From Pseudomonadales bacterium (GTDB lineage: Bacteria; Pseudomonadota; Gammaproteobacteria; Pseudomonadales; Pseudohongiellaceae), in contig JALRBQ010000013.1 in NCBI GenBank assembly GCA_023257655.1, positions 237,998 through 301,997 on the forward strand: 64,000 nt of DNA, read 5' to 3'. The translations under genes were made by a program, and so were the position numbers. The notes under the pieces were generated by a model. The model ran no database searches, was not told the origin of the DNA, and was given only the letters and a program-made list of their open reading frames with translations. Below are positions 20,670 to 30,263 of this stretch, in pieces; position 1 is the stretch's first letter; every line of letters starts with the position of its first letter.

Positions 20670-20702
20670 AAAAAAAGGGATCCCGACGTGCATCGGGATC
20701 CC
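20670..20702 (-). terminator. Intrinsic terminator after the secreted methyltransferase-like gene
   Basis: A perfect 10-bp stem (GGGATCCCGA at 20677-20686 with TCGGGATCCC at 20693-20702) closes a six-base loop. On the minus strand it is followed by seven T residues (the A run at 20670-20676). It lies about 30 bp after the stop of the minus-strand gene at 20732. Confidence 0.85.
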
Positions 20703-20731
20703 CTTATTGCGGGTACTGCCCTATTGGAAGA

Positions 20732-21439
20732 CTAAAGTTTGACGAACTTCAGCACCATGCGGTCAGTGTCTCGACCGAGGGCAGGATCAAACGGGCCCAC
20801 GGAGTGATCATCATCATCGTTATTGAGGACTTCACTGGAACCCACAAGCGCGTAACCTGCAGAGATGATGGCCTTGACTGCCTCATCGAAGGCGATGCGA
20901 TGCAGTGTGGCATTGTCGGCACCCGGAGTCCCTTCGTGGTCGATCACGCCCAAAATGCCACCCGGTTTCAGAGCTGCCCGGACCTGACCGAGAATGCCCT
21001 GGGCGGCTTCCGGATTGGAATTGTGGAAATCGTGGAAGTTCAGTGCAGTGATCGCGAAATCGATGGAATTCGCTGGCAGGGTGCCCATGTCATCCCATTG
21101 TTCCACGTTAGGCAGACGGGCAGCACGGGCAGCGGCGGCTTCAGCGGCGCGGCCACCGGCACGGTTCTGCATGTAGACCTTGCCATTCGGGCCGGTGGCG
21201 TAGGACAGCACTTCGGTATACCAGCCAGCAGAGGCGTTGATATCCAGCACGGTCATGCCCGCTTCGAGCCCCAGGAAGTCCAGAACCCGCGGCGCTTGTC
21301 GAGAGGCATCGCGTGCCTTGTCTTCGGCGGGTCGTTCCGGATTGGCCATGGCTCGCTCCAGCGCGGCGATATCCAGCGCCGCCAAGGCTGAATTGCTTGC
21401 CAGCAGGCAGAGTGCAAACAACGATAAAACGGGTTTCAT
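20732..21439 (-). CDS. Secreted SAM-methyltransferase-like protein
   Basis: The 235-residue protein starts with a clear signal peptide ending SNSALA, so it should reach the periplasm. The rest is a class I methyltransferase fold of the COG4798 type. Motif I reads VLDINASAGWYTE, where the usual glycine-rich loop is changed to NASAG, and a later strand carries the post-I NFHDFH segment. A SAM enzyme in the periplasm would be odd, since SAM is cytoplasmic, so the real function is uncertain. A strong terminator follows. It stands alone between the ABC exporter and a small gene on the same strand. Confidence 0.8.
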   Translation of the reverse strand: MKPVLSLFALCLLASNSALAALDIAALERAMANPERPAEDKARDASRQAPRVLDFLGLEAGMTVLDINASAGWYTEVLSYATGPNGKVYMQNRAGGRAAEAAAARAARLPNVEQWDDMGTLPANSIDFAITALNFHDFHNSNPEAAQGILGQVRAALKPGGILGVIDHEGTPGADNATLHRIAFDEAVKAIISAGYALVGSSEVLNNDDDDHSVGPFDPALGRDTDRMVLKFVKL

Positions 21440-21604
21440 AGTCTTTATCCTTCTTGGTTTCCTAGTGATTGAATTCGCGCTGATCAGAAATAGCTGATCA
21501 ATTCAGGGCATAGGAGCATAAACCAAGGCCTGACGGGAGTACAACGTTAATCCGATGGATTGACGCCGGCTGGAGGCAGAGTGGACAGGGAGAGAGAAAC
21601 CGAC

Positions 21605-21793
21605 TCAGTGCAGTCGGCGGGCAGCCTTCAGTTCGTCTTCGAAAAACGCCTTGACCTGCATTAACTGGCTGAAGTCGCCCTCATTTTCCATAAGCGGGAG
21701 ATGCAACTCGATATCGGTGAGGATATTCGTGATGCTACCGGTATCCAGAACACTCAAGTCCAGATCGAAGGGGAATTTCGATTCCTTAGACAT
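21605..21793 (-). CDS. Small acidic protein, 62 residues, unknown
   Basis: The ATG at 21793 has a good AAGGAGT ribosome site nine bases upstream; an upstream ATG at 21832 has none. The product begins MSKESKFPFDLDLSVLD and is acidic and helical, without a membrane segment or cysteine. I do not recognise the family. It points away from the RND exporter cluster, and the two share a 250-bp intergenic region. Confidence 0.6.
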   Translation of the reverse strand: MSKESKFPFDLDLSVLDTGSITNILTDIELHLPLMENEGDFSQLMQVKAFFEDELKAARRLH

Positions 21794-21877
21794 TGGAAAG
21801 ACGACTCCTTGGGCAGTGGACCACCCTGACAACCAGGGCCAAAACTTGCACAGGGAAATTATCGACTGACATTAAGA

Positions 21878-21910
21878 AAACTTCATAAGAATATCTAATC
21901 TATGAAGTTT
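21878..21910. promoter_or_regulatory. Inverted repeat between divergent genes
   Basis: AAACTTCATA (21878-21887) is followed 13 bases later by its exact complement TATGAAGTTT (21901-21910). The site lies between the 62-residue gene and the RND exporter gene, in an AT-rich stretch. It could be an operator, for example for the TetR regulator encoded at 26701-27387, or a hairpin with a short T run on the plus strand. Confidence 0.4.
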
Positions 21911-22044
21911 TTGTTAATTTCGTGTTTCAAAATGTATCTAAACGGTGTTAACTTTACGTGGTATACATTGCGTATTAGACCATCCCCCGAAGTTGGTGAA
22001 GTCTGACGACAGCTCGGCGCTCTACAATAATAAACAGGAACAGG

Positions 22045-24434
22045 ATGGTTCCTGAAAATCTGGGGTTTCGGATGCACGCTCTTATTCGTGGCTGGGCAGA
22101 CTTTGTCATAGCCAACCGTCTGGCGGTCCTTATCAGCGTGGCGCTGTTTCTGGTCATCGCCCTCTTCACTGGTCCCACTACTCCCTACGACAACAGCACC
22201 GAACGCTATTTCGTGGATGGCGATCCCACCATCCAGGATTACGACCGCCTGCTGGACCTGTTCGGCGACAATGAGTATCTCGTCATCGGCTTTGAGGCGG
22301 CTGACGAGCAAGCCGATGTGTAGACGCCTGACACCCTGCGGGACATGGTTCTCCTCACCGACTTCCTGGATTCCCATCCGTACATTACCCAGGTGCGCTC
22401 GCTGACAAACTTTCAATACATCCATGCTGACGGCGATAACCTGAGCACGGATTACCTGATCGATGACCCCGACACCCTGGCTCAGGATCCGACAGCCATC
22501 GCGTCCGCGAAAGCCATCCTGCAAGGCGAACCGCTGGCGATGGGTACGCTGATCACCGCAGACTTCCGGCATGCCCGCATTGCCGCGCGTGTCGAATATC
22601 ACCCGGGCACCTCTTCCCACAAGACGGAGTTGGTGCAGGACCTCTATCGTTACATCGACGCCGAGATTCCAGACTCCGACCAGTACACCCTGCACGTATC
22701 CGGGTATCCGGTCGCCTATGAACGGTTTGAGACGCTGGCTGACGAAGACCTCGACCTGTTGATTCCGTTCATGATCCTGCTCATGGTCATCATGCTCTAT
22801 CTGAACTTCCGGTCACTGGTCGGCACCGTCTTTCCGTGGGTTGTCATCGCCGGCGGTGTTTTGCTGGTTGGCGAGATCCAGAGCTATCTGCAATTACCTC
22901 ACTCCACGGTGGATTCGGCGCTGTTGCCCACATTGATCATCATCGGCATCGGCATCACCGTGCACGTGCTGGTGGAATATTTCCACCAGCGCCGGCTCGG
23001 ACTGGATAGCAAGGCGGCTTCCCATACTGCCATCCTGCACATCTGGCGCCCGGCGCTGTTCGCCTCGATCACAACCTCCGCCGGCTTCTATGCCCTGTCG
23101 ATCACGAAGATCCTGCCCGTACGAGACTTCGCGCTGCTGGGTGCCATCGGCCCTCTCGCCCTGTTCCTGTTTGCCGTGACGGTGTTACCGGCGATGCTGA
23201 GTTACGTCAAAGTCCTGCCTCCCGGCACAGTTGCCATGCTCGACACCGGAGTCATCGCCCGCCTCATCGCCAGCGTGCCGGAGTTCACACGCCGGCATCG
23301 CAATTCGATTCTGGTGTGTGGCGCTTTGGCACTGGTTTTTTCGCTCGTGTACATTCCGACGATCAAGGTCGACACCAACTACGTCGCTATCTTCAAGGCC
23401 AATAATCCGGCACGAGAGGACATCGACTACTTCGATCGCGTCTTCAAGGGCACCATGACTCTCGATGTTGTGCTCGACTCAGGCGCCGTAGACGGCATCA
23501 AGGACCCGGCGTTTCTCGCACAATTGCAGACCATCGAGCTCTGGCTCGAGGCACGACCGCCGCTGGGACAAATCAACTCGCTCGTGGATTACCTGAAGGA
23601 AATTAACCAGGCACTGCACAACGATAACCCAGAGTATTACCGTCTGCCGGATTCCCAGGCAATGACGGCGCAGTACCTGTTTCTCTACGAGAGTGCCGGG
23701 CCTGACGAGGATCTCTCCGACATCCGCGATTTCGATGACCGCTATGTGCGCTTCACCATTCCGATTGTGAACTTGGCCACCTCCGACATGCAGGCTGAGC
23801 TGGACGCCATTACTCGCTACATGCAAGGCGAGTTCGGGCACCTCAAACCATTGCTCACCGGCACCATGGTGTTGTTTACCGTTCAGGACATCTATACCTC
23901 GCAAGGCATGTTCCAGTCCTTTACCCTGGCTCTGCTGGTCATTACCGGCTTCTTTATCGCCTTACTGAAATCCTTCAAGTACGGTTTTCTGGCGATGGTG
24001 CCGAGTGTCTTGCCGATCGTGCTGACAGCCAGTGTCGCCGCCATGCTGGGCGTCTACATGGATCTCAGCACGATGATTGTCGGTGCCATGACGATGGGCA
24101 TTGCGGTGGACGACTCCATACACGTGATGTCGCGCTACCTGATGGCTGGCGACAACGGCGCATCCGCTCCGGCTGCAATCGAGCGAGCGATGGGCGAGTC
24201 CGGCCGTGCCGTAGTGTTCAGCTCGCTCGTGCTGGTGTTGGGATTCAGCATCCTCTGCTTTGCCTCCATCACCACGGTCATTTATGTGGGCTTTTCGGTT
24301 CGATCATCATGTCTCTCGCTTTACTTGGTGATCTGCTACTCTTGCCGGCATTGTTATATCTCGTCGACGACAGCGAACAGCTACCAACCGGGGCTGACGC
24401 GAACGACACCTCCGACAAATCGCCAATTGGATAG
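22045..24434 (+). pseudogene. RND/MMPL-family exporter, broken by amber codon and frameshift
   Basis: The reading frame encodes an RND-superfamily exporter of the MMPL type. It has an N-terminal TM helix, a periplasmic loop with YFVDGDPTIQDYD, a bundle of TM helices, a second periplasmic domain and a second bundle. An in-frame TAG at 22321-22323 interrupts the first periplasmic domain, and homologous-looking sequence resumes directly after it in the same frame. A second lesion lies at the T run 24292-24295: adding one T restores FGSIIMSLALLGDLLLLPALL and a natural stop at 24432-24434. Start at 22045 (AGGA site) or 22072. Either this is a decayed gene or the assembly holds two errors. Confidence 0.8.
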
Positions 24435-24438
24435 GTCT

Positions 24439-25272
24439 ATGTCAGGATTTGCTTGTTATATCCTGCGGCGGGCAGGTGCTTCGATGCTCAACGCAGCAGC
24501 TCTCGGGGCGCCGCTGGAGGCAGCAGAGTTCACTCCGTTTGAGGTAATGCAACGGGTGGATCAGCGCGACGACGGCGATTCTGCGATTGGTGAATACACC
24601 ATGGTGCTGATCGACCGGCGCGACCGTCAACGCATTCGCAACCTGAAGATCTATTCCAAAGACTATGGCCGCGATATCAAATTGCTGTCCCTGTTTGAAT
24701 CGCCTGCCGACATTCGCGGTACTGCCTATCTGAATCTCAACTGGGATGATTCTTCCCGCGACGACGACTCCTGGTTGTATTTGCCGGCGCTGCAACGCGT
24801 CAAGCGGATCGCCACAAGCGACACCTCGGACTCCTTTCTTGGCAGCGATTTCACCTATGCCGACATCAATGGACTCGAGCTGGAATGGTACGACTACCGC
24901 TTCGTAAAGGAATCGGAAATTGTAGAGAGCCATGACTGCTGGGTCATCGAGGCGACGCCAAAAGCCGAATTCAAGGAAAGGGCTGAAACGGCTACCGGCT
25001 ATGCCCGCATGAAGAGCTGGATTCGCAAGGACAATTTTATCCAGGTTCGCGGGCAAGTATGGGAATTGCGCGGTAATCGCATCAAATTCTTCACCGCATC
25101 CGACATCGAGCTAATCGATAACATCTGGACCGTCGGCCGCCTGCAGGCGGTCACCACTCGCAATGGTCAGCAGGAACACGCCAGCGTCTTGCAGATCAAT
25201 GCGATCGAATACAATGTGGAAGTCGCCGACGATCTGTTTACAACGGAATACATGCAACGTGGTCTTGACTAA
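24439..25272 (+). CDS. Outer-membrane lipoprotein-sorting (LolA-like) protein
   Basis: The 277-residue protein starts at ATG 24439, 4 bp after the restored stop of the RND gene. Because of the frameshift the two now read as one open frame, which is not a natural fusion. The N-terminus is a weak signal peptide ending LEAAE. The mature part (from FTPFEVMQRVDQRDDGD) matches the LolA-like periplasmic proteins that accompany MMPL exporters, with a long curved beta-sheet fold expected. Such proteins are thought to carry lipid-like cargo across the periplasm from the RND pump. Confidence 0.8.
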   Translation: MSGFACYILRRAGASMLNAAALGAPLEAAEFTPFEVMQRVDQRDDGDSAIGEYTMVLIDRRDRQRIRNLKIYSKDYGRDIKLLSLFESPADIRGTAYLNLNWDDSSRDDDSWLYLPALQRVKRIATSDTSDSFLGSDFTYADINGLELEWYDYRFVKESEIVESHDCWVIEATPKAEFKERAETATGYARMKSWIRKDNFIQVRGQVWELRGNRIKFFTASDIELIDNIWTVGRLQAVTTRNGQQEHASVLQINAIEYNVEVADDLFTTEYMQRGLD

Positions 25273-25290
25273 CGATTGGCGGAATCTGTT

Positions 25291-26679
25291 GTGGCCTTGC
25301 TGAGCGGGCGCGGTTGCAAATTACGCGTGTCGACTATCGCGGTGCTGGCCATTGTCGCAGCTCTGAGCGACAGCGTTTTGGCCCAGGACGATTTCTTTGG
25401 CACGATTGCTGTCGATCTCGACGACTCGTCCCGTCGCGATTCTCCCTATTCGCTGTATGGCTGGGTAACCGAGAAGGTCGGCTATGGACTGGAGTCCCCT
25501 GGCCTGCCATTCAGTCGAACTGAGCGCGACATCGATCGGGTCGAAACCAGCCTGTTCGCCCAGTTCGATGCGTCACTTTCGCCAGAGATGCAATTGCGCT
25601 TCAGCGGCAAGGCCTATCACGACGCCGTGTACGCGCTCAATGATGACATCACGTACACGCGCAGTGAACGCAATGTGTTTCGCAACCGGTTCGAAGTAAA
25701 GGACTTGTATATAGAGCGACGCTTTGACAATGGGCTCTATCTCAAACTCGGTAATCAGCTCTTCGCCTGGGGACTGGCCGAATACAGTCGGGTTACCGAC
25801 CTCATTAACACGGAAGATCAGTACACGTTTGGACAGCAGGATCTGGAAGACTTGCGTCAACAAGTGCCGGCACTCCTCATTGGGTTTAATGTGGGTGCCT
25901 GGGCGCTCGACACAGTTATTACCGTCGATGCCGGCCGCAATGACATCGCGCCAGCTCGCGATGAGTTCGACCCGCTCGTGCGTCTGCGGGATAGCGGACT
26001 GGTTCTTGAGCGTCAGTCGCCTGACACACGCTACGAGACTTTCGTGCGCGCTTCGACGCACTGGTCCGCGGGGGACATCCAGCTGGTCGCAGGTGAGTTC
26101 AATGACAACGCGCTCTCGGTCAGTCGCATTGATGCTTTCACGGGGCCAGCACCACAGCTGATCTTCGCCCAGAATCGCATGCGTGCCGCGGGCATCGCCG
26201 CCAATTGGGTACGGGGCTCCTGGCTAGTGTTCGGAGAACTTGGTCTGCATCTGGGCAAGGCGATGGCGCCAACCGCCGCAACGTCGCTGCAAAAGTTCGC
26301 AGGCTGGGATGAGTCGGACCAGCTCCTGAGCGTACTTGGGCTGGAATTCAACGGCTTTCGCAATCTGCTGCTGAGCCTCGAACTCGACAACGCCCATACT
26401 CGGGATCACAATGCCTCGATGCAGGCCGACCGCAACCAGATGAGTGCAGGTGCTCGTGTCTACTGGACCGCCCTGAATGAACGACTGCAACTGCTCGCTG
26501 TACACAATGAACTCGCCAACAATGCCGGCAGCGTAAGCCGGTTCTCAGCCCAGTATCACTGGTCAGACAATTTTAATTTCGGCCTGCTGTGGATGGACTA
26601 TGCCAGTCGCCAGGGAAGTCCGTATTACGACTATCGCAACAATGATGTCGTGCAATTGCAATACAGCTTTCAACTCTGA
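25291..26679 (+). CDS. Outer-membrane beta-barrel protein of the RND cluster
   Basis: Starting at GTG 25291 (GGCGGA seven bases upstream) the protein has 462 residues; a TTG at 25276 is an alternative. A signal peptide ends SDSVLA, followed by mature QDDFFG. The body shows alternating polar and hydrophobic strands and ends in VVQLQYSFQL, an aromatic-rich closing strand typical of outer-membrane barrels. It is the third gene of the RND/LolA-like set and may form the outer-membrane exit or a receptor for the cargo. I cannot name the family with certainty. Confidence 0.75.
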   Translation: MALLSGRGCKLRVSTIAVLAIVAALSDSVLAQDDFFGTIAVDLDDSSRRDSPYSLYGWVTEKVGYGLESPGLPFSRTERDIDRVETSLFAQFDASLSPEMQLRFSGKAYHDAVYALNDDITYTRSERNVFRNRFEVKDLYIERRFDNGLYLKLGNQLFAWGLAEYSRVTDLINTEDQYTFGQQDLEDLRQQVPALLIGFNVGAWALDTVITVDAGRNDIAPARDEFDPLVRLRDSGLVLERQSPDTRYETFVRASTHWSAGDIQLVAGEFNDNALSVSRIDAFTGPAPQLIFAQNRMRAAGIAANWVRGSWLVFGELGLHLGKAMAPTAATSLQKFAGWDESDQLLSVLGLEFNGFRNLLLSLELDNAHTRDHNASMQADRNQMSAGARVYWTALNERLQLLAVHNELANNAGSVSRFSAQYHWSDNFNFGLLWMDYASRQGSPYYDYRNNDVVQLQYSFQL

Positions 26680-26700
26680 AACCAGAGAGGGAATACCATC

Positions 26701-27387
26701 ATGCTAAGCGACCCGCCAAAACCCGACCAACCTTATCACCATGGTAATGTGAAAGAGGCACTGCTGGATGAGGCAATGAAACTTATCGAGGAGAACGAAG
26801 CAGGCATGATCTCTCTGCGTCGACTCTCGCGGGAAGTGGGGGTTACTCCGTCGGCAGTTTATAACCATTTCGCCGACAAGGATGCCTTGCTGCTGGCGAT
26901 CAAGACGCGCATCTACGATGCCATGAATGCCTATTTCGAAGCGCGTCGAACGGAAACCGCAGACCCCGAACTGGCCTTGCTGGAAATGTGCATGTCGTAC
27001 TATCACTTCGCGAATGAGTTTCCAGCGCAGTTCCAGTTTCTGTTTGGCTCGACTTTGCCGCTGGAATGGTCTACTCCACAAACGGTTGAAGTCTCGTGCC
27101 GCAGCATTTTGCGTACACGCCGTTTGGTGTGGGAGGTCTACGAGAAATACCAGATTCCCTGCAGTGAGACTGCCGTTGTCAACGCGACTCTCCTGATCTG
27201 GTCACAGTTGCACGGGATCGTGGCGCTGCGTAATTCCGGCTCAATCAATGCCGTAGTCTCTTACCTCAATTGGCCACCACGCTGCGCCTTGCAACAGGAT
27301 GAAGAAGTGCAGTTCCCCATTCGCAATCACCTTGAAGTCGTGGTGAATGGCATTATCAACAGCCGGCCGAATGAGAGTCGGCACTGA
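26701..27387 (+). CDS. TetR-family regulator
   Basis: The 228-residue protein begins with HHGNVKEALLDEAMKLIEE and a helix-turn-helix (LSREVGVTPSAVYNHFADKDALL, about residues 42-65). The C-terminal ligand domain carries the WSQLHGIVAL motif of the WHG-type TetR C domain. It starts 21 bp after the barrel gene and probably controls the RND-LolA-barrel operon, perhaps through the inverted repeat at 21878-21910. The ligand is unknown. Confidence 0.88.
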   Translation: MLSDPPKPDQPYHHGNVKEALLDEAMKLIEENEAGMISLRRLSREVGVTPSAVYNHFADKDALLLAIKTRIYDAMNAYFEARRTETADPELALLEMCMSYYHFANEFPAQFQFLFGSTLPLEWSTPQTVEVSCRSILRTRRLVWEVYEKYQIPCSETAVVNATLLIWSQLHGIVALRNSGSINAVVSYLNWPPRCALQQDEEVQFPIRNHLEVVVNGIINSRPNESRH

Positions 27388-27398
27388 CCGAGACCGAT

Positions 27399-28640
27399 TT
27401 AGTCGAGCCCCATTGCACGCCGTGCCAGCAGATTCTTGACGATGGCGAGATTATCGACGCTCCTCAGCCCCGCGTTACGCAACCAGCGCACCGGCAGCGC
27501 CTGATCGGCGAACAAGTGCTTGAAGCCTTCCATCAACCACATCATGCCAAGATTCTGACCACGGCGCTGGCGCTGATAACGTTTGAGGAGAATCGGATCG
27601 GTTAGTGCACGGCCTGCCGCGAGCCCATGAATCAGTTCCGCGGCCAGTACTTTCACATCCAGTAAGCCCAGATTCACACCCTGGCCAGCCAGAGGATGAA
27701 TGGTATGAGCGGCATCGCCAACGAGCACGATATTTTCCTGCACATAACTGGTGGCATGGCGCTGATTCAAGGGAAAGGCGAAGCGATGTGCACTCCATTG
27801 TACCGGTCCCAGCCTGTTTTCAATGGCAGCCGTCAGTTCCCGGTTGAATGTATTCTCGTCCATCGCCATCAACTCACCAGAACGAGATGGAATGGCAGAC
27901 CAGACGATGGAACTGTAATGCTGCTCGCCATCAGCAGCGCTGAGCGCGAGCGGCAGGAACGCCAGGGGACCTGTATCCATGAAGCGCTGCAAGGCCTGAC
28001 CTTCGTGGGGTCGTTCGGTGCGTACGGTAGTCACCAGTGCGTGATGGTTGTACTCCCAGTCTTTAGTCGGGAATTCGGCCAGTTGCCGGATGCGGGAATT
28101 GCTGCCATCGGCGGCTATCAGCAAGCGAGTGGTGAGCGTACTGCCATCAGCGCTGACGAGGTCCAATAACGTTTCGCCGTCGACCTGGCGTCGGGTCAGC
28201 GAGGTGATAGTGAATGGCGCGATGAGAGCCAGCCCTGGTGAATTGGCCATCGACTCATACAGCGCCGCAAGCATCACCGAATTTTCCACAATGGCGCCGA
28301 GCGAAGGTTCACCAATTGCCGCGGCCGAGAAGTGGATTGAGCCCGTGCCATCGGCTTCCCACACATGCATGTCATGATACTCACATACCCGTCGCTGCTG
28401 CATGGCTTCCCACACGCCGAGTTCACGGAACTGCTTGATCGAGGAGGCGGTGAGCGCACTGACGCGGGGATCGAAGGCGGGTTGCGCCGCGACGAAGGAG
28501 ATGGTGCTGCTGTCGAAGGGTTTCTGGTCCACCAGCGCCACGCGCAATGGCAGCGCCCGCAGCAGACACGCCATCGTCGCGCCGACCAGTCCACCGCCGA
28601 CGATCACCACATCATGAATTGACTGAGCTGCATTTTGCAT
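27399..28640 (-). CDS. UbiI/UbiF-type FAD monooxygenase
   Basis: The 413-residue flavoprotein belongs to the UbiH/UbiI/UbiF/COQ6 hydroxylase family of ubiquinone synthesis. The dinucleotide motif DVVIVGGGLVGATMA lies at residues 10-24, the DG motif at AADGSNSRIRQL and the GD motif at LVGDAAHTIHPLAGQGVNLG. The GDAAHT form fits UbiI/UbiF rather than UbiH, which is encoded separately at 32111-33349. Which ring position it hydroxylates cannot be decided from sequence. It stands alone on the minus strand, 12 bp from the convergent TetR gene. Confidence 0.85.
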   Translation of the reverse strand: MQNAAQSIHDVVIVGGGLVGATMACLLRALPLRVALVDQKPFDSSTISFVAAQPAFDPRVSALTASSIKQFRELGVWEAMQQRRVCEYHDMHVWEADGTGSIHFSAAAIGEPSLGAIVENSVMLAALYESMANSPGLALIAPFTITSLTRRQVDGETLLDLVSADGSTLTTRLLIAADGSNSRIRQLAEFPTKDWEYNHHALVTTVRTERPHEGQALQRFMDTGPLAFLPLALSAADGEQHYSSIVWSAIPSRSGELMAMDENTFNRELTAAIENRLGPVQWSAHRFAFPLNQRHATSYVQENIVLVGDAAHTIHPLAGQGVNLGLLDVKVLAAELIHGLAAGRALTDPILLKRYQRQRRGQNLGMMWLMEGFKHLFADQALPVRWLRNAGLRSVDNLAIVKNLLARRAMGLD

Positions 28641-28782
28641 GGGCAGTATTATAGAGGCTATGTCCGTCTTTCCCTAGCCGCGTCGTGTTCCGCGCCTTGT
28701 CAATTGCTGCTAGACTGCCACTGTTACAGGCGACGGCGGTCACCGTTGTCGCACAATCGCTACCGACCAAGTGGAGAGGGAT

Positions 28783-29247
28783 ATGGGTAATGTAGTCAGT
28801 GCGTCCGAATTGGGCGACTTTGTAGGCAAGGAAGTCGGCGTAACAGACTGGATCGAAATCGACCAGCAGCGCATCAACCAATTTGCCGATGCCACCGGCG
28901 ATCATCAATATATTCATGTTGACCCCGAGCGCGCCGCAAAGACCCCATTCGGGACAACCATCGCGCATGGATTTCTGACCCTGTCTCTCATGAGCATGCT
29001 CAGTGCAAAGAATGGCGGCATCAAACTCGAGAACACTGTCATGGGAATCAACTATGGCCTGGATAAGGTGCGTTTCATCAATCCGGTGAAAGTCGGCAAG
29101 AAGATTCGCGCACGTTTCCAGTTGGCCAGTGCTGAAGAAAAGAAACCCAAACATTACCTGATGAAACACAATGTCACCATCGAGATTGACGGCGAAGACA
29201 AGCCAGCCCTGATCGCTGAGTGGCTCGGTATGACAGTCGTCGCCTGA
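28783..29247 (+). CDS. MaoC-family (R)-specific enoyl-CoA hydratase-like protein
   Basis: The 154-residue hot-dog-fold protein has the hydratase motif FADATGDHQYIHVD followed by PFGTTIAHGFLTL, with the Asp and His used in catalysis. The ATG at 28783 has a GGAGAGGG ribosome site; a GTG four codons upstream is unlikely. The family hydrates trans-enoyl-CoA to (R)-3-hydroxyacyl-CoA in fatty-acid or PHA metabolism. It is a lone gene with a short distance to the next lipoprotein gene. Confidence 0.9.
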   Translation: MGNVVSASELGDFVGKEVGVTDWIEIDQQRINQFADATGDHQYIHVDPERAAKTPFGTTIAHGFLTLSLMSMLSAKNGGIKLENTVMGINYGLDKVRFINPVKVGKKIRARFQLASAEEKKPKHYLMKHNVTIEIDGEDKPALIAEWLGMTVVA

Positions 29248-29310
29248 ACCAGCGCTGCGTCCGCGGCGTAACAGCACTGGCCATGTCCGTTTAATTTTGG
29301 AAAATCTGTT

Positions 29311-29724
29311 ATGAGAAAAGCATTACTGGCCTTCATCCCTCTGCTGACCGCCTGCGCCGGCCAGCCGCCGGATAATATCGGTGTGCGCAATGGTCGCCTC
29401 ACCGATTGCCCCGATTCACCCAATTGTGTCTGCAGCTTCGCCACCGACGACACGCACCGGATTGAACCTCTGACCGCCGACCTGCGTCAGGTCGAACGCG
29501 TGGTAGCGGGTATTGAGGCGGCCAACATCGTCTCAGTGCAGGAGAACTACCTTTACGCCGAGTTCACCAGTCGCATCATGGGCTTCGTGGACGATGTGGA
29601 GTTCCTGCACGATCCCCGGTCTGGACTCACCCATGTGCGCTCCGCCTCCCGGCTCGGATACGGCGATTTGGGAGTCAACCGCAAACGCATCGAGGCGATT
29701 CGCGCCGCCCTCACCGGCAATTGA
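29311..29724 (+). CDS. DUF1499-family lipoprotein
   Basis: The 137-residue protein has a lipobox (LLTAC, Cys at about 15) and the DUF1499 opening pattern LTDCPDSPNCVCSF. The family is widespread in Proteobacteria and its function is not known. The conserved tail (RSGLTHVRSASRLGYGDLGVNRKR) is complete. It lies 63 bp after the MaoC gene. Confidence 0.85.
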   Translation: MRKALLAFIPLLTACAGQPPDNIGVRNGRLTDCPDSPNCVCSFATDDTHRIEPLTADLRQVERVVAGIEAANIVSVQENYLYAEFTSRIMGFVDDVEFLHDPRSGLTHVRSASRLGYGDLGVNRKRIEAIRAALTGN

Positions 29725-29769
29725 TCTGACAGCCGGACTCGTCGCGGCTGCCGCCGCGGCAAAATCTGC

Positions 29770-29797
29770 TTGACTTTCCGCGCCAAGGTGCTACTTT
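29770..29797 (+). promoter_or_regulatory. Promoter of the BlaI-BlaR1-TonB operon
   Basis: TTGACT (29770-29775) and TACTTT (29792-29797), 16 bases apart, precede the regulator gene. The -10 box lies inside the first palindrome of the operator, so a bound repressor would block the polymerase. Confidence 0.55.
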
Positions 29798-29824
29798 TCT
29801 AGCACAGTGCTAAAAAAGTAGCAC
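29788..29824. promoter_or_regulatory. Double palindromic operator for the BlaI-type repressor
   Basis: Two 18-bp palindromes, each GTGCTA-N6-TAGCAC, lie at 29788-29805 and 29807-29824 with one base between them. They are also inverted copies of each other over 17 of 18 bases. The pair ends 14 bp before the start codon of the BlaI-like gene and covers the -10 box. Autoregulation by that repressor is the natural reading. Confidence 0.75.
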
Positions 29825-29838
29825 TGAGCGGGGAAATC

Positions 29839-30237
29839 ATGCCGGTATCTAATAATCTGAGTCGTCGCGAACGCGAGATCATGGAAATCATCTACGAGCT
29901 GGGTGAGGCGTCTGCCAAAGAGGTGGAAGAGCGGCTGCCGAACGCTCCCAGCTATTCCGCCATTCGGGCCACGATGAACAAGCTCGAGACCAAGCAGTTT
30001 CTGGCGCATCGGGAGCAGGATCTAAAATATATCTATTACCCTACCATCAATCACGCCGACGCCCGCAGCACCGCACTGCAGCGGCTTTTGAAGACTTTTT
30101 TCGATGGTTCTGCCAGTCAGGCAATGAGTGCCCTGCTGGATATTTCCCGGGACCGCATCTCAAAACAGGAACTGGATGAGCTGAAGCAACTGATCGAGGC
30201 CACAAAACGCAGCAAAGAGCAACGTTCCAAAAAATAA
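29839..30237 (+). CDS. BlaI/MecI/CopY-family repressor
   Basis: The 132-residue protein has the winged-helix domain of BlaI/MecI repressors: LSRREREIMEIIYELGEASAKEVEERL, then the recognition region PSYSAIRATMNKLETKQFL. The C-terminal helices (about 85-125) serve dimerisation. In the BlaI family, cleavage by a BlaR1-type membrane protease ends repression; the protease gene follows after 26 bp. The double palindrome just upstream is its probable target. What signal the pair senses is unknown, as no beta-lactamase gene is nearby. Confidence 0.92.
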   Translation: MPVSNNLSRREREIMEIIYELGEASAKEVEERLPNAPSYSAIRATMNKLETKQFLAHREQDLKYIYYPTINHADARSTALQRLLKTFFDGSASQAMSALLDISRDRISKQELDELKQLIEATKRSKEQRSKK

Positions 30238-30263
30238 GCACGTCTGTCTGGCGGAGAACAATA

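Noticed and set aside
21895..22695. 266-codon minus-strand frame over the RND start
   Set aside because: It overlaps a recognisable RND domain on the other strand and has no family-like sequence.
22345..25272. A single 975-residue RND-LolA fusion protein
   Set aside because: The join results from the one-base loss at 24292-24295. Restoring it gives a normal pump end and a separate downstream gene with its own start.
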